Assembly (NCBI GenBank): GCA_003021175.1 | Contig: PXQV01000012.1 | Location: 179,671-243,670 of the forward strand | DNA length: 64,000 bases | Source: Halobacteriales archaeon QH_7_66_36 | GTDB taxonomy: Archaea; Halobacteriota; Halobacteria; Halobacteriales; Haloarculaceae | Direction of reading: 5' to 3' | The notes under the pieces: model-generated | What the model was told of the DNA's origin: nothing | The model's input: the letters and a program-made list of their open reading frames with translations, nothing else | The model's database searches: none | Program-made: the position numbers and the translations under genes | Shown: one piece after another, positions 17,449 to 26,035 of the stretch | How positions within the stretch are numbered: position 1 is the stretch's first letter | How the letters are laid out: each line of letters begins with the position of its first letter

Positions 17449-18496
17449 TGCTGTACCCCTCCTGGCCGGCGGCAGCGTCTTTGGGCCGCTCCTCAGTCCA
17501 GGCCTCCTTTTTATTTGCTTCGGGGCGTAGCTCCTCGGCCTCGTCAGCGCGGTGGCACTCTACGACGTGACCCTCGGCGACCTCCCGCGGCTGAGGAGTC
17601 TTCTCGTAGCACTCTTCTTCAGCGAACGGACAGCGATCGGCAAACCGACAGCCCTCCTCGGGGTTGACGAGCTCCGGCGGTGACCCTGGGATCGAGATGA
17701 GTTCCTGGTCGCCCTCTGCAATGCTGGGGAAGGCGTTTCGGAGCCCCATCGTGTAGGGATGATGGGGTTCGTTGATCACGGTCTCCGTGTCGGTGTACTC
17801 GACGATCCGGCCGCCGTAGACGACGGCGATCTCGTCGCATGTCTCCGAGACGACGGAGATATCGTGGGTGATCATGATCATCGCGCTGTTGATCTCGGCC
17901 TGCAGATCCTTGATCCGCTCAAGGATTTGATCCTGGATGATGACGTCTAGCGCGGTAGTAGGCTCGTCCGCCAGCAGGATCGGGGGATCGAGCGCCAGTG
18001 CTATCGCGATGGCCGCCCGCTGTTTCATTCCCCCGGAGAACTGGTGGGGGTAGTCCGTGACCCGCTCGGGATCTAAGTCGACGAACTCGAACAGCTCCTG
18101 TGCGCGCTCTCTGGCTTCCGCTTTCGATGTGTCGGGCCGGTGGGCGCGGATCACCTCGACGATCTGCTCCTCGATTGTGTACACCGGGTCGAAAGCGTTC
18201 ATCGCGCTTTGAGGGATCAACGACACGTCATTCCAACGGTATTTCTGGAGCTCCTTCTCGGACAACTCCGTCAGGTTGACGCCGTCATAGACGATCGATC
18301 CGTCTACGACTTCGCCGTTCTCCGGCAGGATGCGGTTGATCGACTCGGCGATGGTCGTCTTGCCGCTGCCACTCTCGCCGACCAGCCCGAGTGTCTCGTT
18401 TCTCGACAGTGATAACGAGACGCCGTCGACAGCGTGGACGTCGCCGGTCTCGGTATGGTAGTACGTTTTCAGAGTCTCGATTTCGAGTAGTGTCAT
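17441..18496 (-). CDS. Dipeptide/oligopeptide ABC transporter ATPase (DppD/OppD type)
   Basis: A 351-residue partner ATPase. It shows Walker A GESGSGKTTIAE near residue 36, signature FSGGMKQRAAIAIAL near 158, Walker B ILLADEPTTALDV, H-loop ITHDISV, and the C-terminal HPYTMGLRNAFPSI region with the Cys set CRFADRCPFAEEEC. About 40 acidic, Lys-containing residues trail the family domain. It follows the permease gene by seven bases and overlaps the DppF-type gene. Confidence 0.95.
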   Translation of the reverse strand: MTLLEIETLKTYYHTETGDVHAVDGVSLSLSRNETLGLVGESGSGKTTIAESINRILPENGEVVDGSIVYDGVNLTELSEKELQKYRWNDVSLIPQSAMNAFDPVYTIEEQIVEVIRAHRPDTSKAEARERAQELFEFVDLDPERVTDYPHQFSGGMKQRAAIAIALALDPPILLADEPTTALDVIIQDQILERIKDLQAEINSAMIMITHDISVVSETCDEIAVVYGGRIVEYTDTETVINEPHHPYTMGLRNAFPSIAEGDQELISIPGSPPELVNPEEGCRFADRCPFAEEECYEKTPQPREVAEGHVVECHRADEAEELRPEANKKEAWTEERPKDAAAGQEGYSND

Positions 18497-18503
18497 GTAT
18501 TTG

Positions 18504-19445
18504 CTATTCGCGCTCTCGCAGTTCGGGGTTGCTTACTTTCTCGTAGGTGCGACCGATGAGGAACACCGAGATGACGAGCAGGTTGATTGATAGGCCCGGC
18601 GGGATAACCCACCACCACGCCGTCCGTATGGCGTTTGCCGTGTAGGCGGTGAACAGCATCTTGCCCCACGACACCGACAGCGGGTCGCCAAAGCCCAGGA
18701 ACGAGACGCTCGCCTCGGCGATAACAGCCCAGCCCACCGAAAACGCGCCATAGAGGAACACCAGCGGCAGGACGTTCGGGAGGATGTGGGTATACAGCAC
18801 CCGGACGTCGCTCCCGCCGGCAGCACGGGCGGCCTCGATGTAAGGCCGCTCCTTGATGGTGAGCACCTGCGATCGGATGACCCGGGCCGTTGAGCGCCAC
18901 TGCACCAGCGCGATCGCGAGGATGACGTTGAGCAGTGATGGGCCTAGAATGACCACCAGCACGATGACGAACGGCAGGAACGGAACTCCATAGATGATGT
19001 CAGTTAGCCGCATCAGGATGTCGTCAGTCCAGCCGCCGAAGTAGCCGCTTATCAGCCCCATGTTCGTCCCGATGAACACCGACATGAACGCCCCCAGCGA
19101 GCCGACGATCAACGCAATCCGGGTGCCGATCAACACCTGCGAGAGGACATCACGTCCCAGTCGGGTCGTTCCTAGGAGATGTTCGGTGGAGGGGGCCTCC
19201 ATACGTTTGATCTCGCCGTCGTCGGTACGGAGCTTCTCCTGGGCATCGTAAGGCGCGAGGAGTGGCGCGAACAGCCCGACGAACAAGAATATTGCGAGGA
19301 GCAGCAGGCCGATCTGCCCGAGCCTCTCGCCGCGGAAGATCTCCCGCTGGGCCGCCAAGGTTTGTCGGAGTCGAGACCTCCCGCCATAGTGCTGCGAGAG
19401 GATGTCGTACTCGTCTTCCGTCGAGGTGCGATTCTGAGTGCTCAT
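18504..19445 (-). CDS. Dipeptide/oligopeptide ABC transporter permease (DppC/OppC type)
   Basis: A 313-residue permease. A cytoplasmic N-terminus of about 50 residues precedes helix 1 (LGQIGLLLLAIFLFVGLFAP). A periplasmic loop with TEHLLGTTRLGRDVLSQVL is the OppC-type N-terminal signature. The core transporter helices follow, with the ATPase-coupling EAA-like loop EAARAAGGSDVRVLYTHILPN near residue 205. Its start overlaps the DppB-type stop by four bases. Confidence 0.94.
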   Translation of the reverse strand: MSTQNRTSTEDEYDILSQHYGGRSRLRQTLAAQREIFRGERLGQIGLLLLAIFLFVGLFAPLLAPYDAQEKLRTDDGEIKRMEAPSTEHLLGTTRLGRDVLSQVLIGTRIALIVGSLGAFMSVFIGTNMGLISGYFGGWTDDILMRLTDIIYGVPFLPFVIVLVVILGPSLLNVILAIALVQWRSTARVIRSQVLTIKERPYIEAARAAGGSDVRVLYTHILPNVLPLVFLYGAFSVGWAVIAEASVSFLGFGDPLSVSWGKMLFTAYTANAIRTAWWWVIPPGLSINLLVISVFLIGRTYEKVSNPELRERE

Positions 19446-20419
19446 TCGTAGGTCACCCTCGGATCGAAGTGGGCGTACAGCAGGTCGGCCGCGAAGTTCA
19501 ACAGGATGACGACGCTCCCCATCAGGAAGAACGCCGCCATCGCCACCGGGTAGTCGTTGTAGCTAACCGCGGTCACCATTGCCCGTCCCATCCCCGGCCA
19601 GTTGAACACGACCTCGATGAGCAGCTGGCCGCCGATGGCCTTGCCCGCGACGAGCGCTATGATCGTCACGATCGGTAGCAACGAGTTTCGGACCGCGTGC
19701 TTGTACAGAATCGTGTACTGCGACAGCCCCTCGGCTTTCTTCATCTTGATAAAGTCTTCATTGAGTATTTCTAGCATTGTGTTCCGCATTAGCAGCGTCG
19801 GTGTCGCCATGTAGTAGATCGCGCCCGTCAACATCGGGAGCGCGACATGGTACAGGAAGTCCACCGACACGAACTTGTCAACGAAGCCGTTATAGTCGGC
19901 ACCGACCGACCGGATACCACCCGCGGGGAACCACTTCAGCCAGAAGACGAACACCATTATCAGCACGATGCCCGTCCAGAACGTCGGCGATGACCGCGCA
20001 ACCAGCGTCGCCAGCAGTCCGACGATCTCTCGGTCCGTGCCGCGCCACCACGCCAGTAACGCGCCGCCGAGGATGCCGATCATGTACGCTAGCGTGATTG
20101 CACCTAACATCAGGAAGATGGTGTTCCAGAATTTGGTGACGATAATGCCCGCCACCGGCTCGCGGTACTGGAAGGAGGTTCCGAAGTTACCCTGCAGCAC
20201 CTGGAAAATGTAGTCGACGTACTGGATATGTAGCGGCTCGTTGAGCCCGAGGTTCTCGATGACCTCTTTGCGGGCTTCGCCGCTCAATCCCTGAGCGACA
20301 AACATCGTGGTGGGGTCGCCGGGGACGATCCTGAACAGCAGGAACAGGATCGTCAGGAACGCCCAGTAGGTGACGGCGAGCTGGCCGATGCGCCTGACGA
20401 CGAACTCTTTCATTCCCAT
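19442..20419 (-). CDS. Dipeptide/oligopeptide ABC transporter permease (DppB/OppB type)
   Basis: A 325-residue permease with the OppB layout. Helix 1 at the N-terminus (IGQLAVTYWAFLTILFLLFRIVPGDP) is followed by a conserved loop with LGLNEPLHIQYVDYIFQVLQGNFG. Five more helices follow, and the EAA-like coupling loop MKKAEGLSQYTILYKHAVRNSLLP lies near residue 230. It lies 54 bases after the substrate-binding protein stop and overlaps the DppC-type gene. Confidence 0.95.
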   Translation of the reverse strand: MGMKEFVVRRIGQLAVTYWAFLTILFLLFRIVPGDPTTMFVAQGLSGEARKEVIENLGLNEPLHIQYVDYIFQVLQGNFGTSFQYREPVAGIIVTKFWNTIFLMLGAITLAYMIGILGGALLAWWRGTDREIVGLLATLVARSSPTFWTGIVLIMVFVFWLKWFPAGGIRSVGADYNGFVDKFVSVDFLYHVALPMLTGAIYYMATPTLLMRNTMLEILNEDFIKMKKAEGLSQYTILYKHAVRNSLLPIVTIIALVAGKAIGGQLLIEVVFNWPGMGRAMVTAVSYNDYPVAMAAFFLMGSVVILLNFAADLLYAHFDPRVTYE

Positions 20420-20473
20420 GGTCGGGGAGGTGCGGGGGGATGGTCGGCGTATTGGACGGTCCTGATGTTCATA

Positions 20474-22189
20474 TCACTCGGGGTACAGAAGGTTCCTCTC
20501 GTCGTCCCAGGTGTAGCCCGCGTCCTCAAGTTCCGCGCGGGCGGCATCCAGATCGAAGTTGAACGACTCGGTGTCGGGGTTGTGCCAGGTGGTGTTGACT
20601 TCAGCGATCTGGGACTGGGCGACGGTCCCCCGACCGTTCAACAGCGTGTCGACGATATCCTGCTTAGGGATCGCGTACGCTAGCGCACGACGGAACGCGA
20701 CGTCATTGAAGGGCGCCTCGTTGCACTTATAGTTGATGTGGTAGAACCCGTGGCTGTCCTTGATGCTCAGCGAGAGGTAGTCCATACTCTCTAGGCGGTC
20801 CTGGGTGTTCGGCTGAGGGACCCACCCGATCATGTCGATCTGCTCATTCTCGATCTGGCGGACCAGCGTCTGCATGCTCGATCCGGGGATCTTCAGCAGT
20901 TCGTCGACGTTCGGCGGGTCGAAGTGATCGTCGTTGGCGACGAGGGTCAGCTGCTCCTCCCGGCGCCAGCTCTCGAATTTGAATGGCCCGCTACCGATCG
21001 CCTCGGAGTTCGGCCAGTCGGTCGCCTGCTCGACATCGACGTTTTCCGGCACCTCCTTCCAGATATGCTCGGGTAGTAGGTAGATGGTACCTAGGGTGTT
21101 GGCGACGAACGGTGCGTACGGCTCCGTGAGGTTAAATCGGAGCGTCCGGTCGTCAACGATCTCCGTGGAATCGATGGGTTCGGCCCGACCGGAGAGTTTC
21201 GGCGAGTGGTCCTCTATGTAGTCGAAGGTGAACTTCACGTCCTCGATGGTGAGGTCCTCGCCGTCGTGCCAGGTCATCCCACTACGGATCGTGATATCGA
21301 AGGTCGTGTCGTCGACCTGTTCCATCTTCTCGGCCGCCCATTTCTTTGGCGTACCGTCTCTAGAGATGCGGAACAGCCGGTCGTAGATCAGCCGCATCGT
21401 CTGGGCGTCGTGGGTCGCTTGGACGTTCAGCGGATTCATATTGTTCACGTCCGAGGGGTAGCCCAACCGGACCGTCGAGACGCCTTCCTTCGGCTCGACG
21501 CCGATGAGGTTCCAGAAGCTCATCAACCCCTCGCCCATCATCGGCTTGGGATTCTCGAAGCGGTTAGAGTTGTACGGCATCACCTGCTGTTTGTTCGCGA
21601 TCGGCGTGTGGGGCTGGTCCCGCATCGCGATCTCCTGGCACTTGTAGACGGCCTCCTTGCGCTCCTCGATGTCGTAGACCTGCTGCTGCTGCTCTGCGAA
21701 CTGGTCGTACTCATCGTTGGTGTAGTTGACAAAGTTGTACTTCCCCTCTTCGGCCTGCGAAGAGTGGAAGACGCCGTAACAGAAGTGGTTCGGGTCGATG
21801 CGTTCGGCTCGCCCGGCCCAGTTCAGCGTGTACGAGTCGAATTCCTGACCGACTAGCGCTTGGTCGACGATCTGGTTCCAGGCCATCGGGTTCTCCTGAA
21901 CTGAGACCCCGAGTTCCCGCCAGTTCTCCGCGATCATCTGGCCGAACTCGAATCTGACTGGATCGTAGTCCGACGTCGTCGTGATGAGTTCTATCTCGCG
22001 AACCTGCTCGCCCGGCTGGACGGTCGCCTCCTCGTTGCTGCCGTCACCGCCATCGCTGCCGTCACTGCCTTCGCCGCCATCACCGCTGTCGTCCGAACAG
22101 CCCGCAAGACCGACGAGAATGCCCGTCCCGGCGGACGCTCCTGCTGTCCGTAACACCTTTCTCCGTGTCTGTTTGTCACTATGTGGCAT
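20474..22189 (-). CDS. Substrate-binding lipoprotein of peptide ABC importer, apparently circularly permuted
   Basis: A 571-residue family-5 solute-binding protein. The N-terminus has a twin-arginine motif (QTRRKVL), a hydrophobic core and the lipobox GLAGC at Cys31, then a Gly/Asp/Ser linker. The domain order is unusual. Residues 63-235 read like the normal C-terminal lobe (GQMIAENWRELGVSVQENP, RIDPNHF, ENPKPMMGEG). Residues 237-571 read like the normal N-terminal lobe (LGYPSDVNNMNPL, GMTWHDGEDLTIEDVKFTFD, FRRALAYAIPKQDIVD) and stop where the C-lobe usually begins. An in-frame ATG at 22201 is an alternative start. It heads the operon. Confidence 0.88.
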   Translation of the reverse strand: MPHSDKQTRRKVLRTAGASAGTGILVGLAGCSDDSGDGGEGSDGSDGGDGSNEEATVQPGEQVREIELITTTSDYDPVRFEFGQMIAENWRELGVSVQENPMAWNQIVDQALVGQEFDSYTLNWAGRAERIDPNHFCYGVFHSSQAEEGKYNFVNYTNDEYDQFAEQQQQVYDIEERKEAVYKCQEIAMRDQPHTPIANKQQVMPYNSNRFENPKPMMGEGLMSFWNLIGVEPKEGVSTVRLGYPSDVNNMNPLNVQATHDAQTMRLIYDRLFRISRDGTPKKWAAEKMEQVDDTTFDITIRSGMTWHDGEDLTIEDVKFTFDYIEDHSPKLSGRAEPIDSTEIVDDRTLRFNLTEPYAPFVANTLGTIYLLPEHIWKEVPENVDVEQATDWPNSEAIGSGPFKFESWRREEQLTLVANDDHFDPPNVDELLKIPGSSMQTLVRQIENEQIDMIGWVPQPNTQDRLESMDYLSLSIKDSHGFYHINYKCNEAPFNDVAFRRALAYAIPKQDIVDTLLNGRGTVAQSQIAEVNTTWHNPDTESFNFDLDAARAELEDAGYTWDDERNLLYPE

Positions 22190-22235
22190 ACAGATACCCA
22201 TGTCCGTTCAAATTAATAAAAGTAACTCATAAATT

Positions 22236-22245
22236 AATTTATATA
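22236..22245 (-). promoter_or_regulatory. Probable TATA box of the ABC/hydrolase operon
   Basis: Read on the minus strand this is TATATAAATT, centred about 40 bases before the possible ATG at 22201 and 52 before that at 22189. It sits in an AT-rich 190-base gap that contrasts with the GC-rich surroundings. It fits an archaeal TATA box, with transcription starting near 22213-22216 and a short leader. Confidence 0.55.
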
Positions 22246-22381
22246 GCGGTATGAAAGGATCGATTTTGGGATATGGGGGTAAAAGTAGATTATATTACCC
22301 GAGGTACAGAACTCTATTAAGAGAATAGTTGAACTTGACGAGCTCTCAATACCCTTTAATTATAGTTTTACGGGGACGAGG

Positions 22382-22894
22382 TCACTCTTCGATGTCCTCG
22401 TCGATGGCGATGTAGTCGGTGCTCAGGTAACTGCTCATATCTCGGTTGCGGTCGGTGACAACGATGTGCTCGACTGTGTCGACGGTGTCGTGCTCCCGAA
22501 TCCTCGTCAGCGTTCGCTTGACGGCCTCGACATCCGGGAGGCTCCCGACCGCGTAGACGTCGTAGGTGCCGAGCCCGGCCGAGACGTGCCAGAGCGGCAG
22601 CCTCTGGAGGAACTCAAAGATGTCGTCCCCGGCGCCGGGGGCGTCCGTTGCGGTGACCGCCAGCCGGACCAGCTCCCAGTCGGTTTCTCGTGGGTCCAGC
22701 AGGAAGAAGACGGTCGTCACCTCTAGGATGTTGTCCACGCGATAACGGACACCCTCAGTGCTCATATCGTGGCCAGCTGCCTCTAAATCCTCAGCAATCT
22801 CCGAGTACGGTTTTCTCGGGTCCTCCGCGAGGATGCGGAGGATTAGACTGTCGATCTCATCGAATGTTGGCCACCTCTCGCCGTTTTCTTCCAT
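22382..22894 (-). CDS. Lrp/AsnC-family transcriptional regulator
   Basis: A 170-residue Lrp/AsnC regulator. The N-terminal winged helix reads FDEIDSLILRILAEDPRKPY and continues through SEIAEDLEAAGHDMSTEGVRYRVDNI. An effector-binding RAM-like half follows, with PLWHVSAGLGTYDVYAVGSLPD and a VEHIVVTDRN strand. The ATG at 22894 (MEENGERW) is preferred; 19 upstream codons are Arg-rich and unlike the family. It lies on the same strand, 180 bases upstream of the operon promoter, so it is the best candidate for the operon's regulator. Confidence 0.88.
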   Translation of the reverse strand: MEENGERWPTFDEIDSLILRILAEDPRKPYSEIAEDLEAAGHDMSTEGVRYRVDNILEVTTVFFLLDPRETDWELVRLAVTATDAPGAGDDIFEFLQRLPLWHVSAGLGTYDVYAVGSLPDVEAVKRTLTRIREHDTVDTVEHIVVTDRNRDMSSYLSTDYIAIDEDIEE

Positions 22895-23439
22895 ACTGCT
22901 GCCAAGTCGCTTCGGCACTAAACGATACCGCCGACGAGTGACGCGTCGCAAGGGCTCTCCCTCATGGAATGACCCACTCTTGTCCTACTCAATAAGTGAA
23001 ATTTAGTCCGGAGTTCAGATGGATCCTACCCCATACTGTTGTGCGATTGTTAACGAGTAATGTGTTAAATAACAGAAATCATAAACACCGGTCTGCGTTG
23101 GTTACCCAGTCCGGTTGATGATTGTTCGAGAGTGGCCCCGTAGCGAGCGGTGCCGCATCTCTGGCACTCCGAAATCGATTGTCCCGTCTACGTCTCGTCA
23201 GGGATCGATTCGTGGGTCTCGAACTGGTGATCGGTCGCTCGGCCGCAGTCCTCACAGTCGAGCCGGGCCATCGTCGGCACCGGCGACGGCCGGCTCCGCG
23301 CCGTTCGAGGTGAGGTGGTCCACGGTGGCCCGCCCTTCGCCACAGCGCCGTAGAACGTGGTCGACTCGACGACAAGGTGGACGATGCCGAGAACCGCCGT
23401 CTCCATCGACTCGTCCGCCCGAGTGGCACCATCACCGGG
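22895..23439. other. Mostly gene-free, AT-rich boundary region
   Basis: Bases 22980-23100 are markedly AT-rich and include TGTTAAATAACAGAAATCAT, unlike the flanking core DNA. The region holds the upstream side of the AsnC gene and the edge of the operon block. The only coding-like trace is a minus-strand micro-frame at 23188-23271, listed separately. I see no att site or transposase. Confidence 0.4.
23188..23271 (-). CDS. Possible 27-residue zinc-knuckle fragment
   Basis: An ATG at 23271 opens a 27-residue frame (MARLDCEDCGRATDHQFETH, then ESIPDET). The CxxCGRxTxHQ start resembles the N-terminal zinc knuckle of small haloarchaeal zinc-ribbon proteins, but the second CxxC is absent. It may be a remnant of a longer zinc-ribbon gene or chance. 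Low confidence. Confidence 0.25.
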   Translation of the reverse strand: MARLDCEDCGRATDHQFETHESIPDET

Positions 23440-23516
23440 ATGCTTGTGAGACAGAACCGGAATTTGGTCTGGCCAGCCGGGATCAACGTCCCACACGACC
23501 GGCGTTGCGTCACGGT

Positions 23517-24110
23517 ATGAGCGACGGTGATTCCGTCGTGCTCCTCCGTCCGGCGGACGACGAGAGCGACGGGCGAGCGGCCGAGGAAATCACCGACATA
23601 CGTCGGACTTTCAAGCAAGTTTCACCGGGGATCGAGGTCAGCGTCGAGCGGATCGAGACCGACGATTTCGATACCACCGTTCGGCAGTGTCTCTCGGTGT
23701 TTCGAACTGCCGAGAGGAATATCGTCGCCGGTTTCGGTGGCGGCCCCCGTGAGATCTTTCTCCCGTTTACCGTCGCTGTGCTCGTCGTCCGCGACGAACT
23801 GGAACAGGTGTATCAGTTCAACGATATCGATGGTTCGGTCCGCGAACTCACGGTCCCAGAGCTGATGACATCGCTCTCCAAGGAGCCGCTTCACACGTTG
23901 GAGCGGATCGGTGCGCACGATGGACAAGTAACGCTACCCGAACTCGCCGAGGGCGCAGACGTATCGAAGAGTACCTTGGGCCGCCATCTGGATAAACTCG
24001 AAGCGGCGGACGCGGTGCGCACGACGAGGGATGGAAAGACGCGGGTAGTCAGTCTCACGCTGAGCGGCGAACTGCGACTCCACAGAGGAACGGGTTCCGA
24101 GCGCGACTGA
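23517..24110 (+). CDS. Orphan CARF-HTH (Csa3-like) regulator, 5' end possibly frameshifted
   Basis: 197 residues from the ATG at 23517. The N-terminal half looks like a CARF Rossmann domain (DSVVLLRPADDE, ECFSV-type strand, and the ligand loop AGFGGGPREIFLPFTVAVL near residue 77). The C-terminal half is a MarR-like winged helix (GQVTLPELAEGADVSKSTLG). The family's first strand and GxD loop are missing. The same frame just upstream reads SRDQRPTRPALRHG, and the +1 frame from an ATG at 23440 reads NLVWPAG, so a one-base shift near 23485 may have cut off the true start. No cas genes are nearby. Confidence 0.7.
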   Translation: MSDGDSVVLLRPADDESDGRAAEEITDIRRTFKQVSPGIEVSVERIETDDFDTTVRQCLSVFRTAERNIVAGFGGGPREIFLPFTVAVLVVRDELEQVYQFNDIDGSVRELTVPELMTSLSKEPLHTLERIGAHDGQVTLPELAEGADVSKSTLGRHLDKLEAADAVRTTRDGKTRVVSLTLSGELRLHRGTGSERD

Positions 24111-24159
24111 TCCCGTGAGTGGGGACCATCATTTTGTGACCTGCCGGCAACGTTGACTC

Positions 24160-25464
24160 GTGCGGCTCGTACAGGTGACGATGCCGGCCGGGAAGCGGGA
24201 CACCGTGCTCGGCGTCCTCGACGACGAAGGGATCGACTACGTCGTGACCGACGAGACGAGCGGCCGCGAGTTCGTCGGCGTCGTCTACTTTCCCATTCCG
24301 ACGGCGGCGGTCGAACCGGTGCTCGAACGGCTCCGGGAAGTCGGTCTCGACGATCAGGCGTACACGGTCGTGCTCGCCGCCGAGACGGTCGTCTCACGCA
24401 GGTTCGACCGACTGCGGGAGGAGTACGCGGAGCGCGAGGACAATCAGGACCGTATCGCACGCGAGGAGTTGCAGGCCCGCGCGGAGGAGCTGGCTTCGTC
24501 GGTGCCGACGTACGTCGTGATGACGGTCGTGAGCGCGGTCATCGCCACGGCGGGCCTCCTGCTCGACTCGCCCGCGACAGTGGTCGGGTCGATGGTCATC
24601 GCGCCGCTGATCGGCCCGGCGATGGCGGCGGCCGTCGGCAGCGTCGTCGACGACGATGAACTGTTCTCGCGTGGCGTCCGGATGCAGGCGCTCGGTATCG
24701 GTCTCGCCGTCGCCGCCGCCGCAGGCTTCGCCGCCACGGTGAACACGCTCAATCTCGTCCCCGCGTCGCTGGACCCGAGTGCCCTCGGGCAGGTGCAGGA
24801 GCGACTCAGCCCGGATTTCCTCTCGCTGGCGGTGGCACTCGGTGCCGGTGTCGCCGGGGCCGTCTCGCTCACTACCGGCGTCTCCTCGGCGCTCGTGGGC
24901 GTGATGATCGCCGTCGCGTTGGTGCCGCCGGCGGCGACGGTCGGTATCGGCATCGCGTACGGGAGCGTCTCGATGGTCGTCTCCTCGGGCGTGCTGGTCG
25001 TCGTGAACGTGCTCTCGATCAATCTCGCGGCGCTGTCGGTGTTGTGGTACTACGGCTACCGTCCGCAGCGACTCTTCCGCGAGGACGACGCCCGCGCCGC
25101 GACGGTTCGCCGCGCCGTCGCGCTCGTCCTCGTCATCGCCGTCCTCTCGGCGTTCCTCGGCGGCGTCACCTACGACTCGTTCCGAACCGCGGACGTGCGC
25201 AGCGACGTGGAGGGCGAAGTCGAGGCGGTGTTCGCCGAGGACGGCGTCTACCCCGCGCTGTCAGTGTTCGACGTGACCGTGGCCTTCGAAGCGCGGGACC
25301 CAGTGTTCCTCCTGCACGAGCCGAGTTCCGTCGTCGTCACGGTCGGCGTCCCGCCCGACACCGACACGATGGGGGTGACCGCCGTCGTCCGCGAGGCCGT
25401 GACAACGGTCGCCGGTCCCGAGGTGGAGGTGCAGGTCAGATTCGTCCCCTACCGGACGGCGTGA
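24160..25464 (+). CDS. DUF389 (TIGR00341) membrane protein
   Basis: A 434-residue DUF389 protein. The soluble N-terminus (residues 1-105) has an ACT-like or ferredoxin-like strand pattern beginning MRLVQVTMPAGKRD. The membrane core carries the family signature SPATVVGSMVIAPLIGPAMA near residue 138 and LTTGVSSALVGVMIAVALVPPAAT near 240, with about seven helices in all. A 90-residue C-terminal soluble part follows. The start is a GTG at 24160, which matches the expected first strand. The function of the family is unknown. Confidence 0.88.
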   Translation: MRLVQVTMPAGKRDTVLGVLDDEGIDYVVTDETSGREFVGVVYFPIPTAAVEPVLERLREVGLDDQAYTVVLAAETVVSRRFDRLREEYAEREDNQDRIAREELQARAEELASSVPTYVVMTVVSAVIATAGLLLDSPATVVGSMVIAPLIGPAMAAAVGSVVDDDELFSRGVRMQALGIGLAVAAAAGFAATVNTLNLVPASLDPSALGQVQERLSPDFLSLAVALGAGVAGAVSLTTGVSSALVGVMIAVALVPPAATVGIGIAYGSVSMVVSSGVLVVVNVLSINLAALSVLWYYGYRPQRLFREDDARAATVRRAVALVLVIAVLSAFLGGVTYDSFRTADVRSDVEGEVEAVFAEDGVYPALSVFDVTVAFEARDPVFLLHEPSSVVVTVGVPPDTDTMGVTAVVREAVTTVAGPEVEVQVRFVPYRTA

Positions 25465-25527
25465 CTGCGCGTCGGTCCCCGAGCGGCCGACGCAGTTCTT
25501 ATGCCGCGGACTCCCTCACGACGGCAC

Positions 25528-25998
25528 ATGGGGTACGCCTGTCCCGTCTGTGACGACCCGCAGGCCGACGCCCGCCACCTCGCGAACCACCTCGCGTTCA
25601 CGGCCATCCTCGGGGACGACGCCCACGAGGCGTGGCTCGACGACCACGCCCCCGGCTGGGCCAACGAGGGGGAATCCGAGTTGACAGCGCGAATCGCCGA
25701 CGAGGCCGAGCAGCGGGAGTATCCGCAGGTGTTCGAGGACACCACCGGCGGGACGCGCGAGGGCGACCGCGCCGGCGAACTGTTCGAGTCGGAGGGGCAC
25801 GGCCACGGTCGCGAGCACTCACCGTCGGCACGCGCGACCGACGAGGTGCCGTACCAGCAGGCCGAGGTCACCCCCGACGACGAGACCGAGGCGATACTCG
25901 ACGAGGCGCGGGCGATGACCCGCGAGATGCTCGGCGAGGACGAGGACGGCGAGGCCGACGCGGAGGACGCCGACGACGCGGCCACGAGCGACGGGTAG
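25528..25998 (+). CDS. DUF5810-type zinc-binding protein
   Basis: A 156-residue haloarchaeal protein, probably DUF5810. An N-terminal C2H2-like zinc site, CPVCDDPQADARHLANHL, is followed by HEAWLDDHAPGW. The rest is acidic and flexible, ending with DEDGEADAEDADDA. The ATG at 25528 (MGYACPVC) is chosen over the one at 25501 because the zinc site should be close to the N-terminus. It precedes a DUF5809-type gene, as is common in haloarchaea. The function is unknown. Confidence 0.82.
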   Translation: MGYACPVCDDPQADARHLANHLAFTAILGDDAHEAWLDDHAPGWANEGESELTARIADEAEQREYPQVFEDTTGGTREGDRAGELFESEGHGHGREHSPSARATDEVPYQQAEVTPDDETEAILDEARAMTREMLGEDEDGEADAEDADDAATSDG

Positions 25999-26035
25999 CG
26001 ATACGCCTACTTACCGGCCCGTCGTACCGCAGGGT

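Noticed and set aside
20474-22189. Fusion of two different substrate-binding proteins
   Set aside because: Each lobe appears only once and the ends meet at the usual lobe boundary, which fits permutation better than fusion.
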